Under the pieces are notes generated by a model, which did not search any database, was not told the origin of the DNA, and saw only the letters and a list, made by a program, of their open reading frames with translations. A stretch of DNA of 64,000 nucleotides from CAYMZZ01 sp046297935 (lineage in GTDB: Bacteria; Bacteroidota; Bacteroidia; Chitinophagales; Chitinophagaceae): NCBI GenBank assembly GCA_046297935.1, contig JBKBHA010000002.1:434001-498000 (forward strand), given 5' to 3'. The position numbers were made by a program, and so were the translations under genes. Below are positions 1 through 8,539 of this stretch, piece after piece (position 1 is the first letter of the stretch; each line of letters begins with the position of its first letter).

Positions 1-32
1 CCTACGGGGCGACATTTTTGGAATATCCTCGA

Positions 33-139
33 CACAACTGAACAACTACACAACTGAACACCTACGCAACTAAACAACTAAACAACTACACAACTAAACA
101 ACTACGCAACTAAACAACTACACAACCACACACCTACAC
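33..139. repeat. Simple-sequence repeat of ACAACTAAACAACT type
   Basis: The plus strand is an imperfect tandem repeat built from ACAACT, AAACAACT and ACGCAACT words. It ends directly beside the TAG stop codon of the minus-strand gene to its right. Read in the sense of that gene it is a T/G-rich GTTGTTTAGTTG tract just after the stop. Similar tracts sit 3' of other minus-strand genes here. No gene is seen in this tract. Confidence 0.85.
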
Positions 140-141
140 TC

Positions 142-531
142 CTATGCAGCTGCTGGCAGATCAGGAAAACTAAATGCAACAGTTACCATGGGATCTTGCA
201 CTGAAATACTCAGGCAACCACCAATTTTTTCTGCCATGGCATTGGATTCCTGGAGATCGCAGGCCATCGCATAGCCATTGATACTTCCGGATTCGCGTAC
301 TTCCAACACGAGTACATAGCCATACTGACGGGCAGTGAGCCGGATGCACGTATCTCGGGTATGTTGGACTATCGTGGTCAGTAGGTTGCTGATCACAGAC
401 CGCACCCAGGACTGGTTAAATTCCACCGTCAGGGTACGGGGAATGTCGTTGACAAAAAACGAATTGTTTTTGGCAGCCTGATTCACGTAATTGTTGATCA
501 GGTTACCGGTGATTTGATTCAGACTTTCCAT
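142..531 (-). CDS. Stand-alone degenerate HATPase-like (histidine-kinase ATPase domain) protein
   Basis: The 129-residue product resembles only the ATP-binding domain of sensor histidine kinases. Residues about 43-54 (VISNLLTTIVQHT) align with the N-box, residues about 73-82 with the G1 box strand, and the C-terminal IGGCLSISV...FSFPDL with the last strands of the fold. Key positions look lost: the second Asn of the N-box is Thr, the G1 DxGxG is replaced by ESGSING, and there is no GxGL motif. There is no His-containing dimerisation domain and no membrane segment. ATP binding is therefore doubtful, and it may be a protein-interaction relic or anti-sigma-like partner. The fold call is moderately sure; the function is unknown. 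Confidence 0.6.
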   Translation of the reverse strand: MESLNQITGNLINNYVNQAAKNNSFFVNDIPRTLTVEFNQSWVRSVISNLLTTIVQHTRDTCIRLTARQYGYVLVLEVRESGSINGYAMACDLQESNAMAEKIGGCLSISVQDPMVTVAFSFPDLPAAA

Positions 532-673
532 AAGACAGGATTTTGTTTCTGCCGGATACGTTTCCTCAGACGAAGGATTAAGATACTCAGCAGGATTAAC
601 ATATATCAGGTTGGGTTTTACAAATGAAAGGGCCGGGCTAGTGGCCCCTGGGTACGGAATTGGTTTTCAGAAA

Positions 674-837
674 AAGGATTGGACTTTAACGGTGTTTCAC
701 AGGACGGCTTTGGTTTTTTAAAGGATTGGACATTGTCGGTTTTTCACAGAACTGCTTTGGTTTTTAAAGGATTGGACATTGTCGGTTTTCACAGGACGGC
801 ATTGGTTTTTTAATGGATTGGATTGGTTTTTCACAGG
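674..837. repeat. 47-bp imperfect tandem repeat, about 3.5 copies
   Basis: Units of about 47 bp begin AAAGGATTGGAC and continue through TCACAG..CGGC to TTGGTTTTTT. Three nearly full units are followed by a shortened fourth. They fill most of the 490-bp space between the HATPase-like gene and the permease. The rest of that space shows only the terminator next to the permease. No reading frame with family resemblance crosses it. Role unknown. Confidence 0.8.
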
Positions 838-977
838 TGGTTTAATAACGGGCTTATAAAAGGGCATTAGCGAACTAACTGACTGCAAATTAGTCCAGTG
901 AGCCTTCCATCACAATAGTGCAAGGCTCTATTCTGTTGTAGATAAAATCGTCTGATCCTTTGTAGTAATGTTTCGAC

Positions 978-1002
978 AAAAAAAGGCCGGCAAAGCCGGC
1001 CT
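978..1002 (-). terminator. Rho-independent terminator of the permease gene
   Basis: On the minus strand an 8-bp perfect stem, AGGCCGGC/GCCGGCCT with a TTT loop, is followed by seven T residues. It lies about 20 bases beyond the stop codon of the permease gene, which is the expected place. Confidence 0.85.
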
Positions 1003-1024
1003 ATACTGTATTACAGCATAAAAA

Positions 1025-3385
1025 TTATTCTGAGCGTAGCGACTTCACCGGGTTGCTGCGGGCTGCCTTTATTGCCTGCGAGCTAACGGTAACAAGCGCA
1101 ATGATCAGGGCCATTAATCCGGCGAGCCCAAATATCCACCAGTGCAGCGGCACGCGGTATGTATAGTCTTTTAGCCAGGTGTGCATCGCCCAGTATCCGA
1201 GCGGAGCTGCGAGTACAAATGCAATCAGGACCAGCTTCACGAAGTCGACCGACAACAATCGTGCAATATCGGCTACTGAAGCGCCCAGCACCTTTCTCAC
1301 TCCCACTTCCTTGGTGCGGTTCTCAGCCATATAGGCAGCCAGTCCAAATAATCCAAGACAGGAAATGACGATTGTAAGTATGGCAAAAAGGCTGGCCAGC
1401 GTAGAGGAGCGCTTTTCGCTATCAAATTTTCGGGCGTATTCCTCATCGGCAAAAGTGTAAAGAAATGGATATTCCGGATTGTATTTTTTGAAAATGACTT
1501 CTATTTGATCCAGGCTGGCTTTGGTAGACTGTTTCGAGCTCAACCGCATGTTCACAACATTGAAAAATCCCTTTGCGCCGAGGATTACCATTGGAGCAAC
1601 CGGCTCGTATGGTGATTGGACGATAAAGTCTTTAACTATGCCCACAATATGAAACTCTTCTCCAATATCCCCAATTATCTCCCCAACCGGTTCGTCCAGC
1701 CCCATCAACTTTGCCGCGGCTTCATTTATCAAAACGGCATTGCTATCGGTCGGATATTGTTGAAGGTCGATGTCGCGGCCGGCAACTAGCTGAAGGCCGG
1801 CCGTTTTAACCACATCATCATCACCACACATCCGGTTGATCAACCTTCGGTCTTCGGGATCTTTGCCACGCCAGGTGATATCCCAGGTATTGCTCCAACT
1901 TTCTGTGAACGGAGCACTGGTCTTACTGATCGATTCCACCGCACCCGAGTTCAACAACTCAGCACGGATCACGGCGTAGTTTTTTTCGATATCACCTTCC
2001 ATAAAGCTATAAACCAGGTTTTCACGACCATAACCCGACTGTCGCTCCTGGGCCATTTTCATTTGCTGCCGAACAACAATCGTAGCTATAATTAGAAGGA
2101 TGGCAAAAGTGAACTGTCCTACCACCAACAACTTCCTTGGCGTAACCAGCGCATTGGCGGGTCTGATTGCGCCTTTCAATACCTTCACCGGGCGGAAGGA
2201 GGCCAGGAAAAAGGCGGGATAACTGCCCGCGAGCAAACCGGTCACGAAAATAAACCCGAGCGCACTCAACCAAAACTGAGGACTTGCCCACTCAATGGCG
2301 AGCTTTTTATCTACCAACTGATTAAATGCCGGCAGGAACAATTGCACGAGCAATAGAGCAATACACGCGGCCAGCAGACACAACAAAATGGATTCTCCCA
2401 AAAACTGCAATAACAAAGCCGGCCGCCTGGCACCAACCACTTTGCGAATGCCTACCTCCCGCGCCCTGCGTTCGCTTCGGGCTGTACTGAGGTTCATGAA
2501 ATTGATACAAGCTACCAGTAAAATGAAAGCTGCAATCCATCCAAATAGCCGGACCAACTCGATACGTCCACCTGCTACAACCCCATTCTCAAAGCGGCCA
2601 TATAGATAACTACTTCCGAATGGATAGAGGAAGGTTTCCATATCAGGTTCGCTCTTATCATATTTTTTACGGAGATGCTGAATCTTTGGCGCAACAGCGG
2701 CCAGACTGGTATTTTCCTTCAACATCACAAATGTCTTTGTACTATTGTTGCCCCAGTTGTCATCATCACCCCCTTTCTTCCGTAAATACGACCAGGGTAC
2801 GAGATATTTGAACTGAAAGCGGGAGTCGGGAGATGGATCCTTCACTACTGCCTGAACAATGGAATTGTCTACATTGTCCAACTTCAATACTTTCCCAACT
2901 GCCGGTTCGTCACCAAACAAGCTATTGGCAAATGATTCCGAAAGCACAACTGACTCAGGGCTTGCCAGTGCACGTTGAGCATTCCCTTCTATAAATTCGT
3001 AATCAAAAACTTCAAAAAAGTTGGAATCAACAGGATAGCCACTGCCCTTAATTCGTTTATCCCCAATACTGAATAGCAATGGATAGGAATAGTTGACACG
3101 AACTGCCTGCTCAACTTCAGGATAGTCGGCCTTGATGGCGGAGGCCATCACTTTTGGCGTAGTCGACCAGCAATTTATATTGCCGTCGTATTTCATCCGA
3201 TTCCAAACTTCATAAATACGGTCGTCGTTCTTAAAATTGCGATCGTATCGGCTCTCACTCTGTATCCAGAGAAGGATTAAGGTGGCAGCCGCCATGGCAA
3301 TGGCCAGACCGGTGATGTTCAGAAACGAAAACCCTTTGTGACGCCAGATATTTCGCCAGGCGACCAGGAAATAATTCTTCAACAT
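1025..3385 (-). CDS. FtsX/MacB-type ABC transporter permease
   Basis: The 786-residue protein opens with the motif of Bacteroidota FtsX-like permeases (NYFLVAWRNIWRHKGFS), then a first membrane helix and a large MacB-type periplasmic domain (about residues 45-280). Three helices follow, with ARSERRAREVGIRKVVGA before the second. A second periplasmic domain and a last three-helix FtsX block follow, with ENRTKEVGVRKVLGAS at about 690, ending AARSNPVKSLRSE. The duplicated layout and length are normal for the family. Such proteins usually export peptides, lipoproteins or drugs with a separate ATPase, and no ATPase gene is adjacent. The substrate is unknown. A good terminator follows. Confidence 0.88.
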   Translation of the reverse strand: MLKNYFLVAWRNIWRHKGFSFLNITGLAIAMAAATLILLWIQSESRYDRNFKNDDRIYEVWNRMKYDGNINCWSTTPKVMASAIKADYPEVEQAVRVNYSYPLLFSIGDKRIKGSGYPVDSNFFEVFDYEFIEGNAQRALASPESVVLSESFANSLFGDEPAVGKVLKLDNVDNSIVQAVVKDPSPDSRFQFKYLVPWSYLRKKGGDDDNWGNNSTKTFVMLKENTSLAAVAPKIQHLRKKYDKSEPDMETFLYPFGSSYLYGRFENGVVAGGRIELVRLFGWIAAFILLVACINFMNLSTARSERRAREVGIRKVVGARRPALLLQFLGESILLCLLAACIALLLVQLFLPAFNQLVDKKLAIEWASPQFWLSALGFIFVTGLLAGSYPAFFLASFRPVKVLKGAIRPANALVTPRKLLVVGQFTFAILLIIATIVVRQQMKMAQERQSGYGRENLVYSFMEGDIEKNYAVIRAELLNSGAVESISKTSAPFTESWSNTWDITWRGKDPEDRRLINRMCGDDDVVKTAGLQLVAGRDIDLQQYPTDSNAVLINEAAAKLMGLDEPVGEIIGDIGEEFHIVGIVKDFIVQSPYEPVAPMVILGAKGFFNVVNMRLSSKQSTKASLDQIEVIFKKYNPEYPFLYTFADEEYARKFDSEKRSSTLASLFAILTIVISCLGLFGLAAYMAENRTKEVGVRKVLGASVADIARLLSVDFVKLVLIAFVLAAPLGYWAMHTWLKDYTYRVPLHWWIFGLAGLMALIIALVTVSSQAIKAARSNPVKSLRSE

Positions 3386-3419
3386 AGTTGGTAAAGCAGA
3401 TGGATGAATATATTGTTAC

Positions 3420-3764
3420 TCACGACAAGTTAATGTCGAAGTCTATGATAGGTCCCAGCGATGCCCTATTTGGAGGAATATCGGCTTCAGCGGCAGCCTG
3501 ATTCTTTGCTTCTTTAGCCCGTTGCAGCCGCGAGTGGATTGCATGTACCCGCTTCGGGAACCCCTCTTCATCTTTCTGGTTAAGCAGGGTGTGCAGATAC
3601 GATACCGCTTCCTCCAGCAATTGTCTATTTTTCTCTTCTGCCAGTCGCCATTCGTTCCAGCGCAATACATCCGATTCATCGGTTTGCAGGTACCAACGAT
3701 AAAAGCTATCGTCGAGCAGTATTTCCTGGATCTGGCTAAAGTGCATAACAAATGGTTTATTCAT
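3420..3764 (-). CDS. Orphan protein resembling the N-terminal domain of FecR-type anti-sigma factors
   Basis: The start is taken at an internal ATG, giving 114 residues, because the conserved part begins shortly after it; the frame stays open 24 codons further upstream. Residues about 8-50 (ILLDDSFYRWYLQTDES, then a W-rich stretch) look like the short cytosolic helix bundle that opens Bacteroidota FecR-like anti-sigma factors. The membrane helix and the periplasmic FecR domain that normally follow are absent. The rest is charged, helical and ends with a poorly conserved tail. It may be a free-standing sigma-binding domain or a truncated anti-sigma gene. No ECF sigma gene is next to it. The permease gene lies just downstream on the same strand. 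Confidence 0.55.
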   Translation of the reverse strand: MNKPFVMHFSQIQEILLDDSFYRWYLQTDESDVLRWNEWRLAEEKNRQLLEEAVSYLHTLLNQKDEEGFPKRVHAIHSRLQRAKEAKNQAAAEADIPPNRASLGPIIDFDINLS

Positions 3765-3962
3765 TACAGACAGGGGCCTCCGGGCCGGCTGAGTGGCGCC
3801 GGAGTTGCCTGTCCATATTGATAAAATTGCGTTCACAGTGGCTACACTTGCAATACTGTGCCAGAGTGAAAGATTAATGATTATCAGAATATTATATTCC
3901 GGAACGGGTCTTTACTGTCCGTATTTGATACAGATTGTGTCCGAATTTGTGCTAGCCAGGTC

Positions 3963-5273
3963 CTATTCTACTACTTCACCTTCCAGGTCAAAATCGTAGG
4001 CTTTGGTGATGCGAACATTTACAAATTCGCCAACGGGAAGTTTGCGATTACTATGAATGATCACTTCATTATCTACTTCAACGCTATCGAATTCGGTGCG
4101 ACCCAGATAGCGGCCAGCTTCTTTTTTGTCGATCAGGGTTTTGAATGTCTGACCCAGTTTGGCCTGATTGAGCTCGTATGAAATTTCCTGTTGCAGTTCC
4201 ATTATCTCCTGTGCCCGGGCTTCTTTTTCTTCGGCCGGTATATTGTCCTCCAGACCAAACGCAGAAGTACCTTCTTCGTGTGAATAGGAAAAAATGCCCA
4301 CCCGATCGAAACGCATACGTTGCAGGAATGATTTTAGCTCATCAACATCATCGTTTGTTTCGCCTGGAAATCCTGCGATCAGGGTAGTGCGCAGACATAT
4401 GCCGGGAAGTGTGGAACGGATAGCCGCTACCAGATCTTCCATCTCTTCCCGCGTTATCTGTCGGCGCATGGCTTTCAGCATATTATTGGAAGCATGCTGA
4501 AGCGGCATATCGAGATAATTGCAAATGTTCGGACGCTCCTTCATTACATCGATTATCTCCAGAGGAAACTTGCTGGGGTAAGCATAGTGTAAACGGATCC
4601 AATCCAGGCCCTTCACATCCGACAGGCGGCGCAGCAGGTCAGGCAGGGTACGGTCTTTGTAAATGTCCAGTCCGTAATAAGTCAACTCCTGTGCAATCAG
4701 CATGATTTCCTTTACACCTTTCTTCACCAGGCCTTCTGCCTCCTGCACGAGTTGTTCCATCGGCTTACTCACATGCTTGCCGCGCATCAGGGGAATGGCA
4801 CAAAAAGAACAGGTGCGATTGCATCCTTCTGATATCTTCATGTAGGCGTAATGGCTGGGTGTGGCCAACAGCCGTTCGCCCAACAATTCGGTCTTGTAAT
4901 CGGCATCGAGCTGCTTCAGCAACAGGGGCAACTCCATGGTGCCGAAATAGGCATCCACCTCAGGTATTTCTGTTTCCAGATTATTCTTGTAGCGTTCGCT
5001 CAGGCATCCTGTTACGTACACTTTATCGAGCAGGCCTCGCCTCTTTAATTCAACCTGGTCCAAAATGGTGTTGATACTCTCTTCCTTTGCTTTGTCAATG
5101 AAGCCACATGTATTTACCACTACTATATTGTGATCTCTTTTTTTGTTTTCATGCACCACATCTATTTCGTTGGCACGCAACTGACCGCTCAGCACTTCAC
5201 TGTCCACCATATTCTTACTACAGCCCAGTGTAATGATATTAACCTTGTTTCGTTGAAGCGTTTTCGTTTTCAT
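3963..5273 (-). CDS. rimO: Ribosomal protein S12 methylthiotransferase RimO
   Basis: The 436-residue radical-SAM enzyme adds a methylthio group to the conserved Asp of ribosomal protein S12. The N-terminal MTTase domain carries three Fe-S cysteines: C18 in LGCSKN, C56 in NTCGF and C90 in GCLSERY. The radical-SAM CxxxCxxC is C151, C155 and C158 (CNRTCSFC). A C-terminal TRAM domain covers about residues 370-436. LGCSKN and CSFCAIPLMRGKHVS are typical of RimO rather than MiaB, and miaB occurs separately in this window. The gene lies 28 bases after the FGGY kinase on the same strand and is probably co-transcribed with it. Confidence 0.95.
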   Translation of the reverse strand: MKTKTLQRNKVNIITLGCSKNMVDSEVLSGQLRANEIDVVHENKKRDHNIVVVNTCGFIDKAKEESINTILDQVELKRRGLLDKVYVTGCLSERYKNNLETEIPEVDAYFGTMELPLLLKQLDADYKTELLGERLLATPSHYAYMKISEGCNRTCSFCAIPLMRGKHVSKPMEQLVQEAEGLVKKGVKEIMLIAQELTYYGLDIYKDRTLPDLLRRLSDVKGLDWIRLHYAYPSKFPLEIIDVMKERPNICNYLDMPLQHASNNMLKAMRRQITREEMEDLVAAIRSTLPGICLRTTLIAGFPGETNDDVDELKSFLQRMRFDRVGIFSYSHEEGTSAFGLEDNIPAEEKEARAQEIMELQQEISYELNQAKLGQTFKTLIDKKEAGRYLGRTEFDSVEVDNEVIIHSNRKLPVGEFVNVRITKAYDFDLEGEVVE

Positions 5274-5301
5274 ATCACGTGTTCATCCCTATCGGGAATT
5301 T

Positions 5302-6642
5302 TTAATCATTTATTGTTAGTCTGCCCAATTCAACCGCACCCCTTGCGCTCGCATCGCCATCACCGGCGATGATCATTTTCCTGCCAAGCCTTGCTTCTAC
5401 AATCGAAACCCAGAGCTGCGAAGCCAAAAATCCACCGCTGGCATAAATTCGTTCTATCGGAATCTGCCGTTCTTCCAATGCCTGAACTATTCTCGCCAGA
5501 TTTTCAACTGAGCCTTCCAACACAGCCCTCAGAAAATGTTCCTTACCATGTATAGCCCGGATTCCGCTGAATGATGCTGTAGCACCGGCGTCCCATACCG
5601 GTGCACGTTCGCCATAAACCCAGGGCAGGCAACACAGCCCTTCTGAACCGGGCGGCACGTTGGCAGCTCTGTCGAGCCAGTAACGCATCGTTGCTTCGGG
5701 GGTTTGTGTGCCCTGCAAAAATACATCACTAAACCAGGCAAGCAGGTTTCCGCCGTTGTTCACGGCCCCACCAAGTAGCCAGCGGCCCTCATCGGCTGCG
5801 TATTGAAAAAGACTATAATGATGCAATTCAACCGGATGGTTGACCAACACCCTCACTGCGCCACTGGTACCAATAGTTAATGCGAGGTCGCCCGGTTTTA
5901 CTGCTCCTGATCCTACGGTGGCCAGAAAACCATCGCTGCCCCCTATTCGCCATTCCGGCAAATGCAGCCAATCGCCACAGCCGGGTGCAATGCGCTCGGG
6001 TTGAATGCTGCGATAAACAGATACAGGATCAGGCAACTGGTCTAACCGAATCCCCGCCAGCCCCAGCGCTTCAGCACTCCAATGCCGCTCCCTTATATCC
6101 ATTAGTCCGCTGGCAGAGGCCACGGAATGATCGGCTTCTGCCATTCCGGTAATTTGCCACCATATCCAGTCTTTCGCGGAAACCCACTTAAATACTTTAT
6201 CGAATTGATCTGGATAATTATCTCTATACCAAATGATTTTACAAAGCGGCGACATAGGATGCAAAGGCGTACCGGTTATATTGTATAGCTGAATAACCGA
6301 AGAGGTTTCTTTGAGTTTCTCCACCTGGGGCTGACTGCGAAGGTCGGCCCAGATCATCATTGGGTACATTGGCTGCCATTGCTGGTCAACCGGAAAAATG
6401 GCGTGCATGGCTGTGCTGATCGTTATCCTGCATGCTTCGTTGCGACCGTTCACCAGTCGGCTAAGACTTTGCAGTAGTGTTTGCACCTGCAACCATATTT
6501 CCCTTGGATCCTGTTCCTGCCAGCCGGGCTTTGGATGATGCGTGTGAATTTTGAGTCGCTGTTCCCACAAGAGTGCCCCATCGCTATCGCACAGCAGCAT
6601 TTTACAATGCGTGGTTCCAATATCGAGTCCTGCATACAGCAT
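5302..6642 (-). CDS. FGGY-family carbohydrate kinase, probably gluconokinase
   Basis: The 446-residue product has the two actin-like FGGY domains. The N-terminal phosphate loop is GLDIGTTHCKMLLCD, a middle ATP-binding stretch is LALTIGTSGAVRV at about 245-257, and a C-terminal YASGGFLAS is at about 400-408. FGGY kinases phosphorylate sugars or polyols with ATP in the cytosol. The overall pattern is closest to gluconate kinases of this superfamily, but xylulose or another sugar cannot be excluded from sequence alone. The start codon lies two bases beyond the ftsY stop, so the two are tightly coupled although unrelated in role. Confidence 0.8.
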   Translation of the reverse strand: MLYAGLDIGTTHCKMLLCDSDGALLWEQRLKIHTHHPKPGWQEQDPREIWLQVQTLLQSLSRLVNGRNEACRITISTAMHAIFPVDQQWQPMYPMMIWADLRSQPQVEKLKETSSVIQLYNITGTPLHPMSPLCKIIWYRDNYPDQFDKVFKWVSAKDWIWWQITGMAEADHSVASASGLMDIRERHWSAEALGLAGIRLDQLPDPVSVYRSIQPERIAPGCGDWLHLPEWRIGGSDGFLATVGSGAVKPGDLALTIGTSGAVRVLVNHPVELHHYSLFQYAADEGRWLLGGAVNNGGNLLAWFSDVFLQGTQTPEATMRYWLDRAANVPPGSEGLCCLPWVYGERAPVWDAGATASFSGIRAIHGKEHFLRAVLEGSVENLARIVQALEERQIPIERIYASGGFLASQLWVSIVEARLGRKMIIAGDGDASARGAVELGRLTIND

Positions 6643-6644
6643 TC

Positions 6645-7616
6645 TTATTCTTTGGCTCCCTCCAGAGAAAACAGACTGTCAACAAATTCATGTTTATCGA
6701 ACACGAGCAGATCTTCCATCTTTTCGCCAACGCCGATAAACTTGACCGGAATTTTGAACTGATTGGCAATGGCGAGCACCACACCACCTTTGGCGGTGCC
6801 GTCGAGTTTGGTAATTGCCAGAGCTGTCACATCTGTTGCTGCTGTGAATTGTTTGGCCTGCTCAAGCGCGTTCTGTCCAGTAGATCCATCCAGCACCAGC
6901 AACACTTCGTGAGGAGCATCAGGTATCACCTTTTGAATCACACGGCGAATTTTCGACAACTCCTCCATCAGATGGGCTTTGTTGTGCAGGCGCCCGGCTG
7001 TATCGATCAACACTACTTCCGACTGGCGCGACACGGCACTTTGCACGGTGTCGAAGGCAACGGCAGCCGGATCAGAACCCATGCTTTGTTTCACGATGGG
7101 GACGCCGGTACGTTCACTCCAAATCGTTAACTGGTCCACGGCAGCAGCCCGGAAGGTATCGGCAGCGCCGAGTAAAACTGATTTACCTGCTTTTTGAAAA
7201 TTATGGGCCAGCTTACCGATTGTGGTGGTTTTTCCCACGCCATTCACTCCCACCACCAGTATGACATAAGGTTTGGCGGGGAGCTCTGATTTAAAATCGT
7301 AAGTGTTTGACTCAGGAGCATCTACGAGTATTTGTTCAATTTCTTCCTGAAGTAGCTTATTCAGCTCACCCGCATTCATGTATTTGTCCCTTGCTACTCG
7401 TTTCTCCACTCGCTCAATGATCTTAACGGTCGTTTCAATGCCAACATCCGCCCCCACGAGCGCTTCTTCCAGGCTATCCAATACTTCTTCGTCCACTGTG
7501 CTTTTGCCCGCAATGGCCTTGGTGAGTCGCGATAAAAAACCCTCTTTGGTTTTCTGAAGACCCTGATCGAGGCTTTCCTTTTCCTTTTTTCCGAATAAGC
7601 GATTAAACAGACCCAT
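6645..7616 (-). CDS. ftsY: Signal recognition particle receptor FtsY
   Basis: The 323-residue SRP-receptor GTPase docks ribosome-SRP complexes at the Sec translocon. A short N-terminal charged segment is followed by the helical N domain (about 20-105) and the G domain. Visible motifs are the P-loop GVNGVGKTTT (123-132), DTAGRLHNK near 205-213 and TKLDGTAKGG near 267. The long acidic A domain of E. coli is missing, as is usual in Bacteroidota. It follows DUF4295 and the L28/L33 genes on the same strand, the usual block in this phylum, though a hairpin lies between it and DUF4295. Confidence 0.96.
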   Translation of the reverse strand: MGLFNRLFGKKEKESLDQGLQKTKEGFLSRLTKAIAGKSTVDEEVLDSLEEALVGADVGIETTVKIIERVEKRVARDKYMNAGELNKLLQEEIEQILVDAPESNTYDFKSELPAKPYVILVVGVNGVGKTTTIGKLAHNFQKAGKSVLLGAADTFRAAAVDQLTIWSERTGVPIVKQSMGSDPAAVAFDTVQSAVSRQSEVVLIDTAGRLHNKAHLMEELSKIRRVIQKVIPDAPHEVLLVLDGSTGQNALEQAKQFTAATDVTALAITKLDGTAKGGVVLAIANQFKIPVKFIGVGEKMEDLLVFDKHEFVDSLFSLEGAKE

Positions 7617-7694
7617 AACTAAGTTCTAATGGATGAGAAAATGTGAGATCGGGCAAATGTGAGTACAGGCAAATTTCCACATTTTTTAAAGCAA

Positions 7695-7725
7695 CAAAAG
7701 CCGTTCGGGTGAGGAACAGCTTTTG
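7695..7725 (-). terminator. Hairpin between DUF4295 and ftsY, possible attenuator or terminator
   Basis: An 11-bp stem (CAAAAGCTGTT with AACGGCTTTTG, one G-T pair) and a 9-base loop lie 25 bases beyond the DUF4295 stop. The following T-run is weak (TTGCTTT then A residues). It may reduce rather than stop read-through into ftsY. Confidence 0.5.
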
Positions 7726-7749
7726 CAGAATAGCATATTGAAACCTGGC

Positions 7750-7923
7750 TTATTTCTGAGCCAGATAGTCTTTGATTTTGTCTTTGTGAACGATCGCCTC
7801 TTTAAATGTATAGGCGCCCGACTTGGAACTGCGTACAGCCCTGATCACTTTCGTCCAGTTCTTTGCCTCAGCCGAAGCTTTGGCATCTTTAATTTTCGCG
7901 TTTTTCGAAGCTGCTTTAGCCAT
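7750..7923 (-). CDS. DUF4295 family small basic protein
   Basis: This 57-residue lysine- and alanine-rich protein was read directly from the DNA: it starts MAKAASKNAKIKDAKASAEA and ends KDKIKDYLAQK. It matches the DUF4295 family, found next to rpmB and rpmG throughout Bacteroidota. The basic composition and conserved position suggest a ribosome-associated role, but no function is established. About 110 bases separate it from rpmG, filled with simple repeats, and a hairpin follows its stop codon. Confidence 0.85.
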   Translation of the reverse strand: MAKAASKNAKIKDAKASAEAKNWTKVIRAVRSSKSGAYTFKEAIVHKDKIKDYLAQK

Positions 7924-7937
7924 AAAACAAGATTATA

Positions 7938-8037
7938 AAAATGTGCAAATGTGCAAATGTGGAAATGTGCAAATTAACAATGTAGTAGGTTTGAACTTTC
8001 CTCTCACCTCTCACCACTCACCTCTCACTTCTCACCT
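7938..8037. repeat. Two simple-sequence tracts between rpmG and DUF4295
   Basis: The left part (about 7938-7976) repeats AAATGTGC four times. The right part (about 8001-8037) is a tandem CTCACCTCTCACC tract that runs up to the rpmG stop codon. In the sense of rpmG it reads GGTGAGAAGTGAGAGGTGAG immediately after TAA. It is the same repeat family as near pcm and the phosphohexomutase gene. Confidence 0.8.
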
Positions 8038-8219
8038 TACTTAATTTCCTTATGAACCGTCACTTTCTTGAGGATGGGGTTGTACTTTTTCAACTCCAGG
8101 CGCTCAGGATTATTCTTTTTGTTTTTAACCGTGATATAACGGCTGGTGCCAGGCTGACCACTGTTCTTGTGCTCAGTACACTCCATAATCACCTGTACAC
8201 GGTTTCCTTTCTTTGCCAT
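8037..8219 (-). CDS. rpmG: 50S ribosomal protein L33
   Basis: The 60-residue basic protein begins MAKKGNRVQVIMECTEHK and has the L33 core (RYITVKNKKNNPERLELKKY). It binds the large subunit near the E site. The usual zinc-ribbon cysteines are reduced to a single Cys, so this is a zinc-free (C-minus) form. It lies between rpmB and DUF4295 on the same strand. Confidence 0.95.
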   Translation of the reverse strand: MAKKGNRVQVIMECTEHKNSGQPGTSRYITVKNKKNNPERLELKKYNPILKKVTVHKEIK

Positions 8220-8262
8220 AACTATGCTATTATAGTATTATAATTTATTGCTGAATACCCAA

Positions 8263-8499
8263 TCAGATATGCTCACCCCTGGCGCGCAATTCCTTTACAA
8301 CCGAATACAGACCACGCTTGTTGATGGTGCGGATTGCATCGGTCGACAATTTCAGGGTAATCCACTTGTCTTCTTCGGCCAGGTAAAACTTTTTCACCTG
8401 TAAGTTTGGCAAAAAGCGACGCTTGGTCTTGATATTTGAGTGCGAAACTTTGTGCCCGCCGATCGGTGTCTTACCTGTTACCTGACAAACTCTGGCCAT
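8263..8499 (-). CDS. rpmB: 50S ribosomal protein L28
   Basis: The start is set at the ATG giving MARVCQVTGKTPIGGHKVSH, which yields 78 residues, the normal L28 length. The open frame extends 21 codons further upstream but that part has no ribosomal resemblance. The core KRRFLPNLQ and the C-terminal TIDKRGL-like TINKRGLYSVVKELRARG are typical. It is the first gene of the rpmB-rpmG-DUF4295-ftsY series, with a promoter-like box and a small hairpin just upstream. Confidence 0.95.
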   Translation of the reverse strand: MARVCQVTGKTPIGGHKVSHSNIKTKRRFLPNLQVKKFYLAEEDKWITLKLSTDAIRTINKRGLYSVVKELRARGEHI

Positions 8500-8520
8500 G
8501 ATTGATACAATGTTTATTAG

Positions 8521-8537
8521 TCCCGAAAAATTCGGGA
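8521..8537 (-). other. Hairpin in the rpmB leader
   Basis: TCCCGAA/TTCGGGA forms a perfect 7-bp stem with a 3-base loop, between the promoter-like box and the L28 start. It would be at the 5' end of the transcript. It might be a regulatory leader, or simply one of the TCCCGA palindromes that recur in this window. Confidence 0.4.
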
Positions 8538-8539
8538 GG

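Noticed and set aside
7616..7749. A separate small gene between ftsY and DUF4295
   Set aside because: Only a hairpin and AAATGTGAG-type simple sequence were seen; no frame with support.
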